Part shown: positions 1 to 8,427 of the stretch, in pieces
Numbering within the stretch: position 1 is the first letter of the stretch
Layout of the letters: each line of letters begins with the position of its first letter
Origin: a virus
Virus record (IMG/VR): IMGVR_UViG_3300025117_000249
Coordinates: 1-20,458 of that record
Direction: 5' to 3' (one strand)
DNA length: 20,458 bases
The notes under the pieces: model-generated
Database searches by the model: none
What the model saw: the letters and a program-made list of their open reading frames with translations, nothing else
Told to the model about the DNA's origin: nothing
Made by a program: the position numbers and the translations under genes

Positions 1-399
1 AAATGCGCTACCCATCATTCCAGCCCCGTTGATGATGCCGCCATACGTCGATAGCTTATTGTTGCCGGTAAGAACCCCAACCCCCTGCAATGCGCCGCCG
101 ACCAGCGACGCACCAGCAGACAACGTGCCGAGTACAGATGTCGCACCAGCCACGCCCCCGATCATGCCTAGCCCGCCCAACCCGGAAGCGATGCCTCCTC
201 CGGCCATCATCAGTCCGCCGACTTGCTTGGCCTCCTTGATGCCTAGCACAGAGCCTGCTGCCATCACTCCAGCGCCGACCGTGGCGACCGCCGCCGCAGT
301 CGCTGCAAACCCCGTCGCCGCCGCGATCAAGGAAACCTCGCAATACATCGAATAACCGTCATCAGTAATTCGTCCGCGCTTTTTAGAAAAATCTTTCAT
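1..399 (-). CDS. Gly/Ala-rich hydrophobic protein, 5' part only (possible virion ejection or membrane-active protein)
   Basis: The reading frame starts at ATG 397-399 and stays open for 133 codons to the left edge, so the C-terminal part is missing. A GAGGTG ribosome site lies a few bases upstream, and the start is 4 bases past the stop of the cupin-like gene. The first 20 residues are basic and polar. From about residue 23 the protein is dominated by Gly, Ala, Val, Met and Ile with many GxxxG-type spacings (for example around GGLMMAGGGIASGLGGLG), typical of packed hydrophobic helices or glycine zippers. It follows the ejection-like and cupin genes at the tail end of the module, which suggests a virion protein that enters or crosses a membrane. 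That function is inferred from position and composition only; no family is recognised. Confidence 0.75.
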   Translation of the reverse strand, partial: MKDFSKKRGRITDDGYSMYCEVSLIAAATGFAATAAAVATVGAGVMAAGSVLGIKEAKQVGGLMMAGGGIASGLGGLGMIGGVAGATSVLGTLSAGASLVGGALQGVGVLTGNNKLSTYGGIINGAGMMGSAF

Positions 400-403
400 T
401 GCA

Positions 404-919
404 TCACCTCGCTCTCTTCTCGATTGCATCAAATGCCTTGTCAGGGTCGGTTTCGTCCGTCCTGAACACCGCCGCCCATACCGTCTCCTCGTGCGCATAG
501 CCAGCGCGCTTCATTCCGGGGGGGGATACGAAAGTCTGCGGGCCGCAGATACGCTTAAGCCCGACCTCAGTCAATACCGTCATATCTCCGCGCAGCAAGA
601 AATGGATATGCGCCTCGCTATAGATCGAGCCGGTACAGAATGCCCCTGCCGGGATGGTGATTTCTCGGTAATAGATGCCGTTGTTGATGTAGTGATTCAG
701 CGGAATCTCGACTTGCGGCTGCGCCAGCAAGAAGTCCTCCATGCGCAGAATCTTATCGCGGATCGGCTCGATTGCGCAGCTTTCGTACTGAGCCATCAGT
801 TCGTCCAATGTATCGGCCTGACCGAACGAACCCTCTACCGCTCCATACGGCGCAGCCATTAAGTCGATCAGCCACTGCTGGCGCTCACCAGCTTGCGGAA
901 CTGCCATCATATCGTTCAT
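404..919 (-). CDS. Cupin-fold phage protein
   Basis: This 171-aa protein has a helical N-terminal third and a C-terminal region (about residues 80-155) with the alternating beta pattern of a single-domain cupin. The stretch SEAHIHFLLRGDMTVL carries paired histidines (H104, H106) and the turn Gly expected of cupin motif 1, and SPPGMKRAGYAHE with H143 resembles motif 2. Proteins with this GDMTV...SPPG...GYAHE pattern are familiar to me from phage structural modules, where their role is unknown. The ATG at 917-919 has an AAGGTG ribosome site about 6 bases upstream and follows the ejection-like gene by 2 bases. A metal-binding or carbohydrate-related virion role is possible but not shown. The fold call is fairly secure, the function is not. 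Confidence 0.75.
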   Translation of the reverse strand: MNDMMAVPQAGERQQWLIDLMAAPYGAVEGSFGQADTLDELMAQYESCAIEPIRDKILRMEDFLLAQPQVEIPLNHYINNGIYYREITIPAGAFCTGSIYSEAHIHFLLRGDMTVLTEVGLKRICGPQTFVSPPGMKRAGYAHEETVWAAVFRTDETDPDKAFDAIEKRAR

Positions 920-921
920 GG

Positions 922-1707
922 CTACACCTTGAAGTTTAGGACCGGGGTCAGGTTAAGGTTGGCGATAGCCCCATCCAACGTCAATCCTGACTTGAGCAGA
1001 GCTATCTGCTGATCTGTCGAAGCCTTCTTGGTCGCCGCGTCCATCGTTGTGCTCTGCTGAATATTGTTGATCGCTGACATCGTTTGGTTGAACAACTGCC
1101 CAGCACTAGCGTTTGCCTGCATCTCGTTCTGGTATGTTGCTTGAATATCGGCAAGCTGGACTTTGTTGGCTGCATCGAGCTGACTGATGATCGCCAGATT
1201 CTGCTGGCTGGTATTGAACTTTGATGTGTCGGCGGAGAGCTGTGCGCCGGTAGTGGCCATCGCGTTGGTCTGCTGCGCGCCGAACTGGCTGGACTGATTC
1301 GTCATGTCAGCATTGGCGAGGTCAGTAGTCCGGTATGCCGCAGCATCGGCCTGTGCCATCGGCAGCGCGGCATCAAGCATAGCCCCCTCCGCAGCACCGA
1401 CTGCGATGCTAGAGTCCTTTAGGCCGCGCGCATTCATTGCCTGATTGGCGCGCGATGCCGCCTGCTGCATCAGTGGCCCGTTCGCATTGACGATTCCCTG
1501 AACCTGCCCCTGAACGGTATCTGTCGGCTGGTTGATCGAAATTTGCGACGGGTTATATGTCGTTGCTGAAGGCATGACAGATGCCGGGGCTTGTGCGACA
1601 TTCACGGATGTTTTCGCTGTAGGGAGCGCCTTGACCTGTGCGGTAGTTGGCACTTGAGAAGATGCGACAGGTTGCGCAGCAATTAGACCGCCAGTAGTGA
1701 TAGCCAT
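922..1707 (-). CDS. Putative internal virion / DNA ejection protein
   Basis: A 261-aa protein rich in Ala, Gln, Asn, Ser and Thr, with a low-complexity N-terminus (about residues 1-65), then a long helical region and a short hydrophobic tail. The segment around residues 78-115 (PLMQQAASRANQAMNARGLKDS, split here for reading, then SIAVGAAEGAMLDAALPMA) is a pattern I associate with podovirus internal virion proteins encoded after the tail genes. The Gln-rich, repeat-like middle would suit an extended helical protein threaded through the portal. Start ATG 1705-1707 has GAGAGGT upstream. It sits directly after the tailspike and before the cupin and Gly-rich genes. Ejection is inferred from composition and position; no catalytic motif is visible. 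Confidence 0.65.
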   Translation of the reverse strand: MAITTGGLIAAQPVASSQVPTTAQVKALPTAKTSVNVAQAPASVMPSATTYNPSQISINQPTDTVQGQVQGIVNANGPLMQQAASRANQAMNARGLKDSSIAVGAAEGAMLDAALPMAQADAAAYRTTDLANADMTNQSSQFGAQQTNAMATTGAQLSADTSKFNTSQQNLAIISQLDAANKVQLADIQATYQNEMQANASAGQLFNQTMSAINNIQQSTTMDAATKKASTDQQIALLKSGLTLDGAIANLNLTPVLNFKV

Positions 1708-1748
1708 TCGTACCTCTCGTTTGAAAAGTTGTTGTGTCGTTGCGTCGC

Positions 1749-4031
1749 TTAGTTGACCAGATTATTGCCGACCACAGTGTTGACTGCGCTGGCATCGAAC
1801 GAATAATAATTGGCCGAACTGTAGTTCGCACTAGCCACCACATTGTTAGTCATGGCGATCCAATTTGACGTAACAGATTCTGCGAATCTGCCGTCCCCGC
1901 TCGTGGCGTCCCCCATCACGTTCCCGTTGATGGACACATAGGTGCAGGTGTCTAGTGAGATTGTCGGCAGAGTACCACCGAAAGACGTTGACGAATTGGC
2001 GGCAAGGGTATTGCCTACGATGTTCAGATTCAAGCAGCTTGTCGCGCTCACGAACTGCCTGAACGATGCGGCAGAATTGCCAGATACCGTTGCTCGGTTG
2101 CACACATTCAGCACCAGAAGGCTGAACAGCCTGAACTGCGAGAACGAATTCCCGACAAAGGACAACTCGTTTACATAACTCAAATAAACGCAATTCTCAA
2201 CCGCGCCAGTGCCGAAGATTGGGTCGAATTTGTTACCATTAACAACGAGTCCGCGCAATGCGTTGGTCGTCGTGACTCCCGGAACGACATATAGGCACGG
2301 CCCGTAAGAGTAGTAGTTGTTCGCGCCGATGGTGGTCTGGTGCGAGATGATATTGCCGGAGATTACCGAACCCTTCTGGACGCTATCGTCTACCGCCCCA
2401 TCAAACTGGTAATGGATGCCGACGAAGTCGTTCCTGAACCCGGCGACTGTTGACGTATCACCCATCACGGAGATGTTGTTCCCGGTGACGGTATGGCCTA
2501 TCGAATTTTGTAGATAGATCCCGCAGGTTTTAATTGATAAGGCGCCAAATGTAACCTCTGATCCATAGGTGAACTGCGTCATGCCCGTCATGGTGTTAAT
2601 GATATTGTCGGCAATCACGACGCCGTAGCTGCGCCCCGGCGATTCGCCAAGCCGCGCGACGATACCGGCCTTGCAGCAAATGGCTGTATTCCCGACAACC
2701 TTGGTATAATTCGAGTCGTTCTTTACGTCGATGCCGTAATACATTCCGTAAACGGTGTTCCCTTGTAGGGTGGCGTGTCGCTGACCAGAGTCGGCCCCCA
2801 TGCCTTGCGCGATGTTGAATATCAGTGTCCTTGTCGCATCTCCCTTGACGTAATTGTACGCTTGGCAGTTGATGATCTTGTTTCGATTCCCAGAACCGTA
2901 TAGGAAGATGTCGCCATCTCCGCAAGACACGTAAGTGGTACAGCTCTCGATAACATTTTCGCTTCCCGAATAGCAGCCGAAGTGCGTACCGGAGAATGCG
3001 TAATAGGTCGTGTCTTGTTCAGAGATGCACTTGTCTATGCGGCAATCGGTGCAGGAATAAAGCTGCGCACCGGCCCTCATAGAGAGCGACCTAATATCGC
3101 GTATTCTTGAGCTTGTGCAACTCTTCATCGCAACCGCTGCGCCGTTGTATAGGTGCTTAGCCGTCTTCACGCCAGTGCCGACGAAGTACCCATCGGAGAT
3201 AGATACACGGGTCGTCGCGTTGCACAAAAAAGCCGTGCAGTACCCGGCCTCGTCCTGCGGGACGGTAAAGGATGCTCCGCAAAGGTCAATGTCAATCGGC
3301 GCGGTGATGAGGACAGCGTAATAGCTCTGATTTACGCCATCATATGAGAGTATCCCGCCCTGCCGAGATAGCAGGTACGTCTTCGACCCGTCGAACACCA
3401 ACTTTCCGCCGACGGATTGAACGTAAGTCACTGCGGCCTGAATCGCAACGGTGTCATCGGTAACGCCGTCTCCGACAGCGCCGAAGTCACCGACGCTCAC
3501 TCGCTCTTGCAGCTTTGCAAGCATCGTTCGGACGACTGCGCCAACACCTGCTTGCAGAAACGTCAGCCCAACAGAGACGGCAGTTTTAAGATTTGCCCAC
3601 GTCAGCTTGGCTAATCCAAACGCGGCGGCACTGTCACTGAGCGGAAGCTCGTCCGCGTCAACCGGCGTGACTTTGCTAGGTGCGGCGTTGATTAGAGCGG
3701 CAACACTAGCGCCAGTCTCGTCACCGGTATTCGTTCCAGAACTTGAGCCTGTATGCGTACCACTCACTGAGGCGCTGGCCGTGGCGGTCAGTGTTGCGCC
3801 GTCCGCGATGGTCAGCGTTGCGCTGGTTGCAGGCTCGGTGATCGTGACTTTACTGACATCGAGCGCAGTTCCGCCAGTATTAACGCGCACTGTCTTTCCG
3901 CCATTCCCGGTAATCACTGGCATCTTGTCGAAGCCGCCCTGAACCGAGTTGAATTCAGCGCCGATCTCCTGCGCGTCGCCCGGCGTTCCATTCTGCGGAA
4001 CGGATCCATGATTGTAAAAATTGTTTGCCAT
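1749..4031 (-). CDS. Tailspike protein with pectate-lyase-type beta-helix
   Basis: A 760-aa receptor-binding protein. Residues 1-175 form an attachment region with the low-complexity SGTHTGSSSGTNTGDE turn and the block VTPVDADELPLSDSAA followed by LTWANLKT, common in phage tail fibres and spikes. At about residues 178-202 is the pectate-lyase-3 signature VSVGDFGAVGDGVTDDTVAI. The rest is a long series of short beta repeats with NxxxxVxGNxI-like turns, as expected for a right-handed beta-helix spike that binds, and often cleaves, host surface polysaccharide. No catalytic residues can be assigned from sequence alone. The ATG at 4029-4031 has TAGGAG upstream and starts 9 bases after the nozzle-like gene. 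The C-terminus is Asn/Ser-rich and shows no recognisable chaperone domain. Confidence 0.9.
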   Translation of the reverse strand: MANNFYNHGSVPQNGTPGDAQEIGAEFNSVQGGFDKMPVITGNGGKTVRVNTGGTALDVSKVTITEPATSATLTIADGATLTATASASVSGTHTGSSSGTNTGDETGASVAALINAAPSKVTPVDADELPLSDSAAAFGLAKLTWANLKTAVSVGLTFLQAGVGAVVRTMLAKLQERVSVGDFGAVGDGVTDDTVAIQAAVTYVQSVGGKLVFDGSKTYLLSRQGGILSYDGVNQSYYAVLITAPIDIDLCGASFTVPQDEAGYCTAFLCNATTRVSISDGYFVGTGVKTAKHLYNGAAVAMKSCTSSRIRDIRSLSMRAGAQLYSCTDCRIDKCISEQDTTYYAFSGTHFGCYSGSENVIESCTTYVSCGDGDIFLYGSGNRNKIINCQAYNYVKGDATRTLIFNIAQGMGADSGQRHATLQGNTVYGMYYGIDVKNDSNYTKVVGNTAICCKAGIVARLGESPGRSYGVVIADNIINTMTGMTQFTYGSEVTFGALSIKTCGIYLQNSIGHTVTGNNISVMGDTSTVAGFRNDFVGIHYQFDGAVDDSVQKGSVISGNIISHQTTIGANNYYSYGPCLYVVPGVTTTNALRGLVVNGNKFDPIFGTGAVENCVYLSYVNELSFVGNSFSQFRLFSLLVLNVCNRATVSGNSAASFRQFVSATSCLNLNIVGNTLAANSSTSFGGTLPTISLDTCTYVSINGNVMGDATSGDGRFAESVTSNWIAMTNNVVASANYSSANYYSFDASAVNTVVGNNLVN

Positions 4032-4039
4032 ATCTGCTC

Positions 4040-6097
4040 CTAGCGCAACGCTCTGCGCGGCAAGTAGTGAATGATTGCGGTGTTTAACGTGAACGGCTGG
4101 AAGTAGTTGCCGTCACTGTAAAAGGCTAGCGCGACGTTCTCGGCAGTCCCATCCATAGCACATTCGGATGGAAGCAGGGAGCGTCCGCCCCAATAGAAAT
4201 TCCCCCATGTGAAACTGCCCCAATACGGGACGTTGAAGTTTGTCCCGTATGTCGTATTTTGAGGCTGCGCAATTTCAGCAGAGTCGTATCCCAAGCTGTA
4301 GCCGAATCTGAACTCTGCATAGCTACCGCCTTGAACTTCAACGGCGGCTTTTCGGTACGACTTCAATACACGCGAATTCCCACTCGCGGCATAATTTAGG
4401 GTCATGTACGCATAGATGTTTGAGCCATCGAATGATGTACCCTTGTCTATTTGGTACACGAACCCGTCAGCGCCGCCGAAGAATGAAGCCTCTGTTCCGT
4501 CAGAGAACTTGTCCTCAATCGAGCAATACGGGATGTGCCTGAAGAACACTGGCATCGAGCCGACCCACTGTCCGTTTACGATGGTTATGTAGAGGCCAAA
4601 CCCATCACTAAAGAACAGCCTGTACTGGCCTTTACTGCGATTGAGCGACGAGCAGCTTAGTCTAGTGCGGCGAGCGTCGATGAAAGGGCGGATGTTGTGC
4701 GTCAGCGTGGCCTGATCGAAGTTGCCGTAGTTGAGCGATGTCTGCAACATCAGCGCGCCACGATCGTCCATTGCCAGCGTCTGCGCCATGTTCTGCACGC
4801 TGTAGTCGATCGCTCCTGTGCCGGTGTTGTATCGCACAAGGTTGAAGTCTGAAACAGAAGTGCCGTACAGAATGGATGTATTGCTACGTCCGAAAATGAA
4901 CAGCGCGGCGGAAGTCTGCGATCCGGGCGCAGAAATCATCCCAGTCACTGTATCACCCATGGCAAACTCAGCCGCGCCGTTGATCGTCGTGTAACAGAAC
5001 GGCCACCCCGGAGCAGACTTGACCACGGACGTTTGAACCGCAAGGAATAGCGCCCCCTTGTGTGCGTAGATATGCTTTGGCTTGTCGTCTACCCCAAGGC
5101 CGGTCGAGATCGGCGATAGAATAGTTCCGTCGAACTCCCAAGCTCGGTTTGCTCCGTCGCAGCCGTACACCCTGAACGTACCAAGCCCGCCCGAGAAGTT
5201 CTCCTTCACCGTCTCGAACTTCCCTCCAGTTGCCAAGGCTATCGCCGTCTGCACCCCGGACAGCGTGACTGTCGTGGTCGCGCCTGCCGTAGCCGCCCCG
5301 GCTGCGAAGTTCCCCCCTGCCGGGGCTGTAATGACAAATCGCCCGGTAGCCGTACCAGCCGCCCATGCGCCAGTTGAGACGTTAAAGTTTGACTCGGTAC
5401 AGACTCGCTTTATCGTTGCCGTTACTCCGCCCTGCGTCAGCGTATCGCCCTCTGCCGGAGCATTCGTTCCCGCAGTAAAGCTCACCTCGTAGAAGTACGG
5501 CACATTCACCCAGCCAGCCGCAGATGACTTGTAGAGATCGACCGCCGTTGCCCCCGCGTTGTCGCGGAAGGCATAGATGATGTCGTTGAATATGAACACG
5601 CCGCGCACAGGGCCAGAGCCGGGGACTGCTGCGATGTCAGCGCGATAGGTGTCTGCCGCCAGCGCCGCGTGAAGTGCATTTTCCTGCGCACTGATCGGGC
5701 CGGTCGAGGCTGTAACAGTTCCTATGTTGGTAGCCCCGACCATCGCCATCTCGCCTAGCGTAAAGGTCAATGACTGCTTGGTGATGACAAGATAGCCGTT
5801 CTCTATGGAGCATATTACGCCGGTTGCGCCGGAGGTTGCTCCTGTCAGCGTGTCGCCAAGAACTGGCGTGGCTAGTCTATTTGCGATGAACACCATTGTA
5901 TTGGTGGCCGCACTAGGCGATGGCCGCCCGTTATAGCGCTCATACCCTTGGATTCGGGTATATCCACCATAGACAGAGCATTCGAAGTTGCTGGCTATCT
6001 TGCATACGCCGGGCTTCAGCGACAAGGTTGGCGTTACCTGATCCAGTCCACCCGAAAGCGAGATGGCATCAAAACGGGCCTGCGGCAGACTAATCAT
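4040..6097 (-). CDS. Large tail protein, probably tail nozzle (hub) of a short-tailed phage
   Basis: The start chosen is ATG 6095-6097, which overlaps the adaptor stop in an ATGA and has GGGGAGG upstream; an upstream GTG at 6115 would add six residues but ignores this coupling. The 685-aa product begins ISLPQARFDAISLSGGLDQ, with GGYTRIQGYERYNGRP about 45 residues further, an N-terminus I recognise from large podovirus tail proteins encoded right after the adaptor. Several short beta-rich insertions (for example DTLTGATSGATGVI and DTLTQGGVTATI) look like repeated small domains, and the rest is beta-rich with many Tyr and Gly, as in propeller-like nozzle proteins. The order adaptor, this gene, tailspike supports a nozzle role. 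The family assignment is by pattern and context, so the exact label is moderate. Confidence 0.7.
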   Translation of the reverse strand: MISLPQARFDAISLSGGLDQVTPTLSLKPGVCKIASNFECSVYGGYTRIQGYERYNGRPSPSAATNTMVFIANRLATPVLGDTLTGATSGATGVICSIENGYLVITKQSLTFTLGEMAMVGATNIGTVTASTGPISAQENALHAALAADTYRADIAAVPGSGPVRGVFIFNDIIYAFRDNAGATAVDLYKSSAAGWVNVPYFYEVSFTAGTNAPAEGDTLTQGGVTATIKRVCTESNFNVSTGAWAAGTATGRFVITAPAGGNFAAGAATAGATTTVTLSGVQTAIALATGGKFETVKENFSGGLGTFRVYGCDGANRAWEFDGTILSPISTGLGVDDKPKHIYAHKGALFLAVQTSVVKSAPGWPFCYTTINGAAEFAMGDTVTGMISAPGSQTSAALFIFGRSNTSILYGTSVSDFNLVRYNTGTGAIDYSVQNMAQTLAMDDRGALMLQTSLNYGNFDQATLTHNIRPFIDARRTRLSCSSLNRSKGQYRLFFSDGFGLYITIVNGQWVGSMPVFFRHIPYCSIEDKFSDGTEASFFGGADGFVYQIDKGTSFDGSNIYAYMTLNYAASGNSRVLKSYRKAAVEVQGGSYAEFRFGYSLGYDSAEIAQPQNTTYGTNFNVPYWGSFTWGNFYWGGRSLLPSECAMDGTAENVALAFYSDGNYFQPFTLNTAIIHYLPRRALR

Positions 6098-6777
6098 GCG
6101 AGAGTGCCTCCCCACAGCATGTCCGGCAACCTGTCCGAAGTCATGCGCAGCATCAGCTTGGCGAATTCAATCTCGCCGCGCTGATATACCTCGGTTGCAC
6201 CGTAGTACGCGCCATAGTGCATCATGGCGCGGTACACGATGGCCAGATGGTATTGCGTCGGCAGCACTGGGATATTCGCGTCGGCGCTCATCTCGGTGGG
6301 GATCTTGTAGTAGTCACCAACGATGGAGTAGCCAGCCGCAGTTATCGGGCCGAACCCCAGAGAGTTATTGGGCGCAACCGTCACGATGGTCGGACGGCTG
6401 GTCGTTGACCGTAGCGCTCCAATCAGGAAGCTATCGCGCCACAGGTCATACGGCATGTAGGTCAGCGGCGTTTCAGAGCCGATGCCTGCCGCCGTGTCGT
6501 ACACCCGGAACGAATCTCTGTCCCACATGCCGAAATCTGTCAGCGACAGATCGGTCGTGGGCGCGTAGGTTTGCTGCCCAGCCACCGTGGCGAACGGGGT
6601 AAGCGAAGTACGCAACCAGTCCCAGTCGCGGTGCGCAGACTGAATGTCCAGCCAAGCCGCATTTGTCCAGTTGACCAGCCGTTCCATGTCGCCGGTCTGG
6701 CTGACTACGGTGGTTGGCCCAGTTCCAGATACGCCACACTCCGAGCGCAGACGCTGAACCAGTTGCAGGAATGTCAT
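6094..6777 (-). CDS. Head-to-tail adaptor protein (SU10-like phage adaptor)
   Basis: A 227-aa protein. Its N-terminus has the recurring adaptor pattern: LVQRLRSECGVSG near residues 5-17, then QTGDMERLVNWTNAAWLDIQ and HRDWDWLR at about residues 27-56, with the characteristic aromatic and Trp spacing. The middle is beta-rich and the C-terminal part (about residues 175-215) is helical, with many Tyr and Met (IVYRAMMHYGAYYGATEVYQ). Proteins of this type sit under the portal as a dodecameric ring that connects to the nozzle. The gene lies between a small virion gene and the nozzle-like gene, and its stop overlaps the next start (ATGA). The ribosome site before ATG 6777 is weak, so translation may depend on the preceding gene, which ends 3 bases upstream. 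Confidence 0.85.
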   Translation of the reverse strand: MTFLQLVQRLRSECGVSGTGPTTVVSQTGDMERLVNWTNAAWLDIQSAHRDWDWLRTSLTPFATVAGQQTYAPTTDLSLTDFGMWDRDSFRVYDTAAGIGSETPLTYMPYDLWRDSFLIGALRSTTSRPTIVTVAPNNSLGFGPITAAGYSIVGDYYKIPTEMSADANIPVLPTQYHLAIVYRAMMHYGAYYGATEVYQRGEIEFAKLMLRMTSDRLPDMLWGGTLA

Positions 6778-6780
6778 GGC

Positions 6781-7278
6781 TTACAGTTCCGCACGGATGC
6801 GCCGCATCCACTCCATGCCCTTGCCCTGCGCCGGATCGCGCAAGATGCTCATCGGATACTTCGCGCGAGTGTTGCGAATGATGCGGTTATTGATGATCTT
6901 CGCACCAATGTCTTCGTGTTCTGTGCGCACCGAAACGGGCTTGGAGCGCATCAGCACTTCGACAAACTTGCGCTTCAGGCTGACGTTCTGTCCGACCATG
7001 ATCCAGACTGTTTCGCCATTAACGGACACGTCGATGACCATGGGCGCATTCTCTTCAGAAGAAGGCTCAAGCAGAATCTCCAGCACGTCCTCGTTGAACT
7101 TCAGCGCATCGACATAGTTGCGATCAAGTGCCGTTGCATCGGCTGGCACGAGCACCTCGCTCTGGCGGTTAAGTGCGCCCGAGTCTGGAATATGGATTGC
7201 CGCTGGCTGTGCCAGATCAAAATCTTCTGTATGCACTCCGCCCCTTGGGGTGACTGGGTTGTTCCTAGCTGTTCTCAT
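6781..7278 (-). CDS. Conserved-looking phage protein, likely virion-associated
   Basis: A 165-aa protein with a polar N-terminus, an acidic central beta region (EDVLEILLEPSSEENAPMVI), and a basic, Arg/Lys-rich C-terminus. The middle, VSVNGETVWIMVGQNVSLKR followed by KFVEVLMRSKP, resembles small phage proteins in which a beta hairpin is followed by a helix that places the next gene product. I cannot name a family. The start at ATG 7276-7278 is preceded by GAGGTG and, further upstream, by a terminator-like hairpin. It lies between the two beta-rich virion candidates and the adaptor, so a head-completion or tail-interface role is plausible but inferred only from position. Confidence 0.65.
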   Translation of the reverse strand: MRTARNNPVTPRGGVHTEDFDLAQPAAIHIPDSGALNRQSEVLVPADATALDRNYVDALKFNEDVLEILLEPSSEENAPMVIDVSVNGETVWIMVGQNVSLKRKFVEVLMRSKPVSVRTEHEDIGAKIINNRIIRNTRAKYPMSILRDPAQGKGMEWMRRIRAEL

Positions 7279-7304
7279 TGATGCACCTCGTATAGGTTGA
7301 AACG

Positions 7305-7331
7305 AAAAGGCCCGACATCTCTGCCGGGCCT
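7305..7331 (-). terminator. Rho-independent terminator-like hairpin between virion genes
   Basis: Perfect 7-bp stem AGGCCCG (7308-7314) with CGGGCCT (7325-7331) around a 10-base loop. In minus-strand reading it is followed by a T-run (7305-7308), interrupted and then continuing. It lies after the stop of the 7355 gene and about 27 bases before the ATG at 7278. It is one of six similarly placed hairpins in the window. Confidence 0.7.
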
Positions 7332-7354
7332 AGCTTGCTGCGCTTGCTTCTTGG

Positions 7355-7846
7355 TTAGACCAGTTGATCCGGCATACCCAGCGCAAAGTCGGTACGGGCA
7401 TAGGTGATGCCGGTAACAGCCGCTTGGTTGCTAGTACCCTGTATCCAGCCAGTCACCGCATCGGCGGTCGCCCCGGCCAGAATGGTCAGAGCGCCGAACG
7501 GGCAGAAGTCATCCGGCAGAGCGGGCAGTTGCGGCTTTTGCTTCCACGCATAGGTACTGGAAATGTCCAAGGCAATGACCTCACCTTGAGCGCACAGCAG
7601 CGTACCAGCCGCATTGTAGCCGTACACGAACACCGAGCCGAAGCCAGCCTTGACTCCGAGAAAGCCTACGCCAGTATTGGCGTCGGTCGTCGGAGTGGCT
7701 TGGTTTGTCAGCGCCGCATGGCTATACGCCATGCCACGGATGGCGAAAGGCAGCGTGCCAGTGGTGGAAATGGTTGAGGTAGTACCGGCAGCCAGAGTTG
7801 CTTTGCCAAGTGCGCCGGTCAGCGAGGTTTGTTGAAGACGATCCAT
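7355..7846 (-). CDS. Putative virion structural protein (decoration or head-fibre type)
   Basis: A 163-aa beta-rich protein with high Ala, Gly and Thr and few charged residues, as in surface proteins of phage heads. The N-terminal region (LTGALGKATLAAGTTSTIST) leads into a jelly-roll-like pattern with VFVYGYNAAG and, later, PALPDDFCPFGALTI and GWIQGTSNQAAVTGITY. It shares an architectural pattern with the neighbour at 7859-8377 (see findings). The start ATG 7844-7846 has AAGGAG about 8 bases upstream and follows that neighbour by 12 bases, so the two are probably co-translated at similar levels. Its position just after the major capsid gene supports a head surface role. No known family is named with confidence. 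Confidence 0.6.
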   Translation of the reverse strand: MDRLQQTSLTGALGKATLAAGTTSTISTTGTLPFAIRGMAYSHAALTNQATPTTDANTGVGFLGVKAGFGSVFVYGYNAAGTLLCAQGEVIALDISSTYAWKQKPQLPALPDDFCPFGALTILAGATADAVTGWIQGTSNQAAVTGITYARTDFALGMPDQLV

Positions 7847-7858
7847 AGTTGATTCTCC

Positions 7859-8377
7859 TTAAGCAGTGAGTACGGTGGGGTCGAACGGGCCTGTGCAATT
7901 CACATAGACGGCGTTCGGGATAACGGTGGCATCATCGAGTGCGGTTGTTCCGCCCACGAAGTTGCCCGTCCCGGTTGGGTTGATGATGACGAAGCCCAGC
8001 AGCGCCTTGCCTTCCGGGATAACCGGGAAAACAACGGCTGGCAAAGTCGCAGCACCTACGCCCATTGCGCTCGTACCAGTACCTGCCGCATCTACGAAAA
8101 AGGCATAGACGTTGAAGGTGGCGTTGAGCACAGTGCCGGATAGTGCGGCTTGGTCAGTCGCAGCGCCGATTGACTGCAACTTGCCCTTGACGGACACGAT
8201 GCAGGCCGCAGCCCCGGTCTTGACGATTGCAGAAGCCCCTGCCTTGATTGCCAGTCCAGCAGTGGTTAAGGCGTGGGTAGAAATGCGGTCGCCAATCGGG
8301 TCAAGCACCTTTTGCAGTGCGTAACTCGTCTGCGATGGCGCAATACTAGCCAGCCATTGACGGATAGTTCCGATCAT
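7859..8377 (-). CDS. Putative virion structural protein following the major capsid gene
   Basis: A 172-aa protein. After a short basic, helical start (IGTIRQWLASIAPSQ) the remainder is beta-rich and Ala/Gly/Thr-rich, with VYAFFVDAAGTGTSAMGV and PVIPEGKALLGFVIINPTG as the most recognisable stretches. Small beta-rich proteins encoded immediately after an N4 gp56-like capsid gene are often head-decoration or head-fibre proteins. The start ATG 8375-8377 has AAGGAG 7 bases upstream, downstream of a hairpin and T-run cassette. It is probably distantly related to the next gene. The role is inferred from context; no domain is named. Confidence 0.6.
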   Translation of the reverse strand: MIGTIRQWLASIAPSQTSYALQKVLDPIGDRISTHALTTAGLAIKAGASAIVKTGAAACIVSVKGKLQSIGAATDQAALSGTVLNATFNVYAFFVDAAGTGTSAMGVGAATLPAVVFPVIPEGKALLGFVIINPTGTGNFVGGTTALDDATVIPNAVYVNCTGPFDPTVLTA

Positions 8378-8390
8378 GTTTTTTCTCCTT

Positions 8391-8418
8391 AAAAGACGAG
8401 GCCGCGATGGGCGGCCTC
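8391..8418 (-). terminator. Terminator-like hairpin after the major capsid gene
   Basis: Perfect 8-bp stem GAGGCCGC (8398-8405) with GCGGCCTC (8411-8418) and a 5-base loop. In minus reading it is followed by GTC then TTTT (8391-8394). The offset T-run is short, so it may be leaky. The next ribosome site (AAGGAG) begins directly after the T-run. Confidence 0.65.
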
Positions 8419-8427
8419 ATTCACTGG

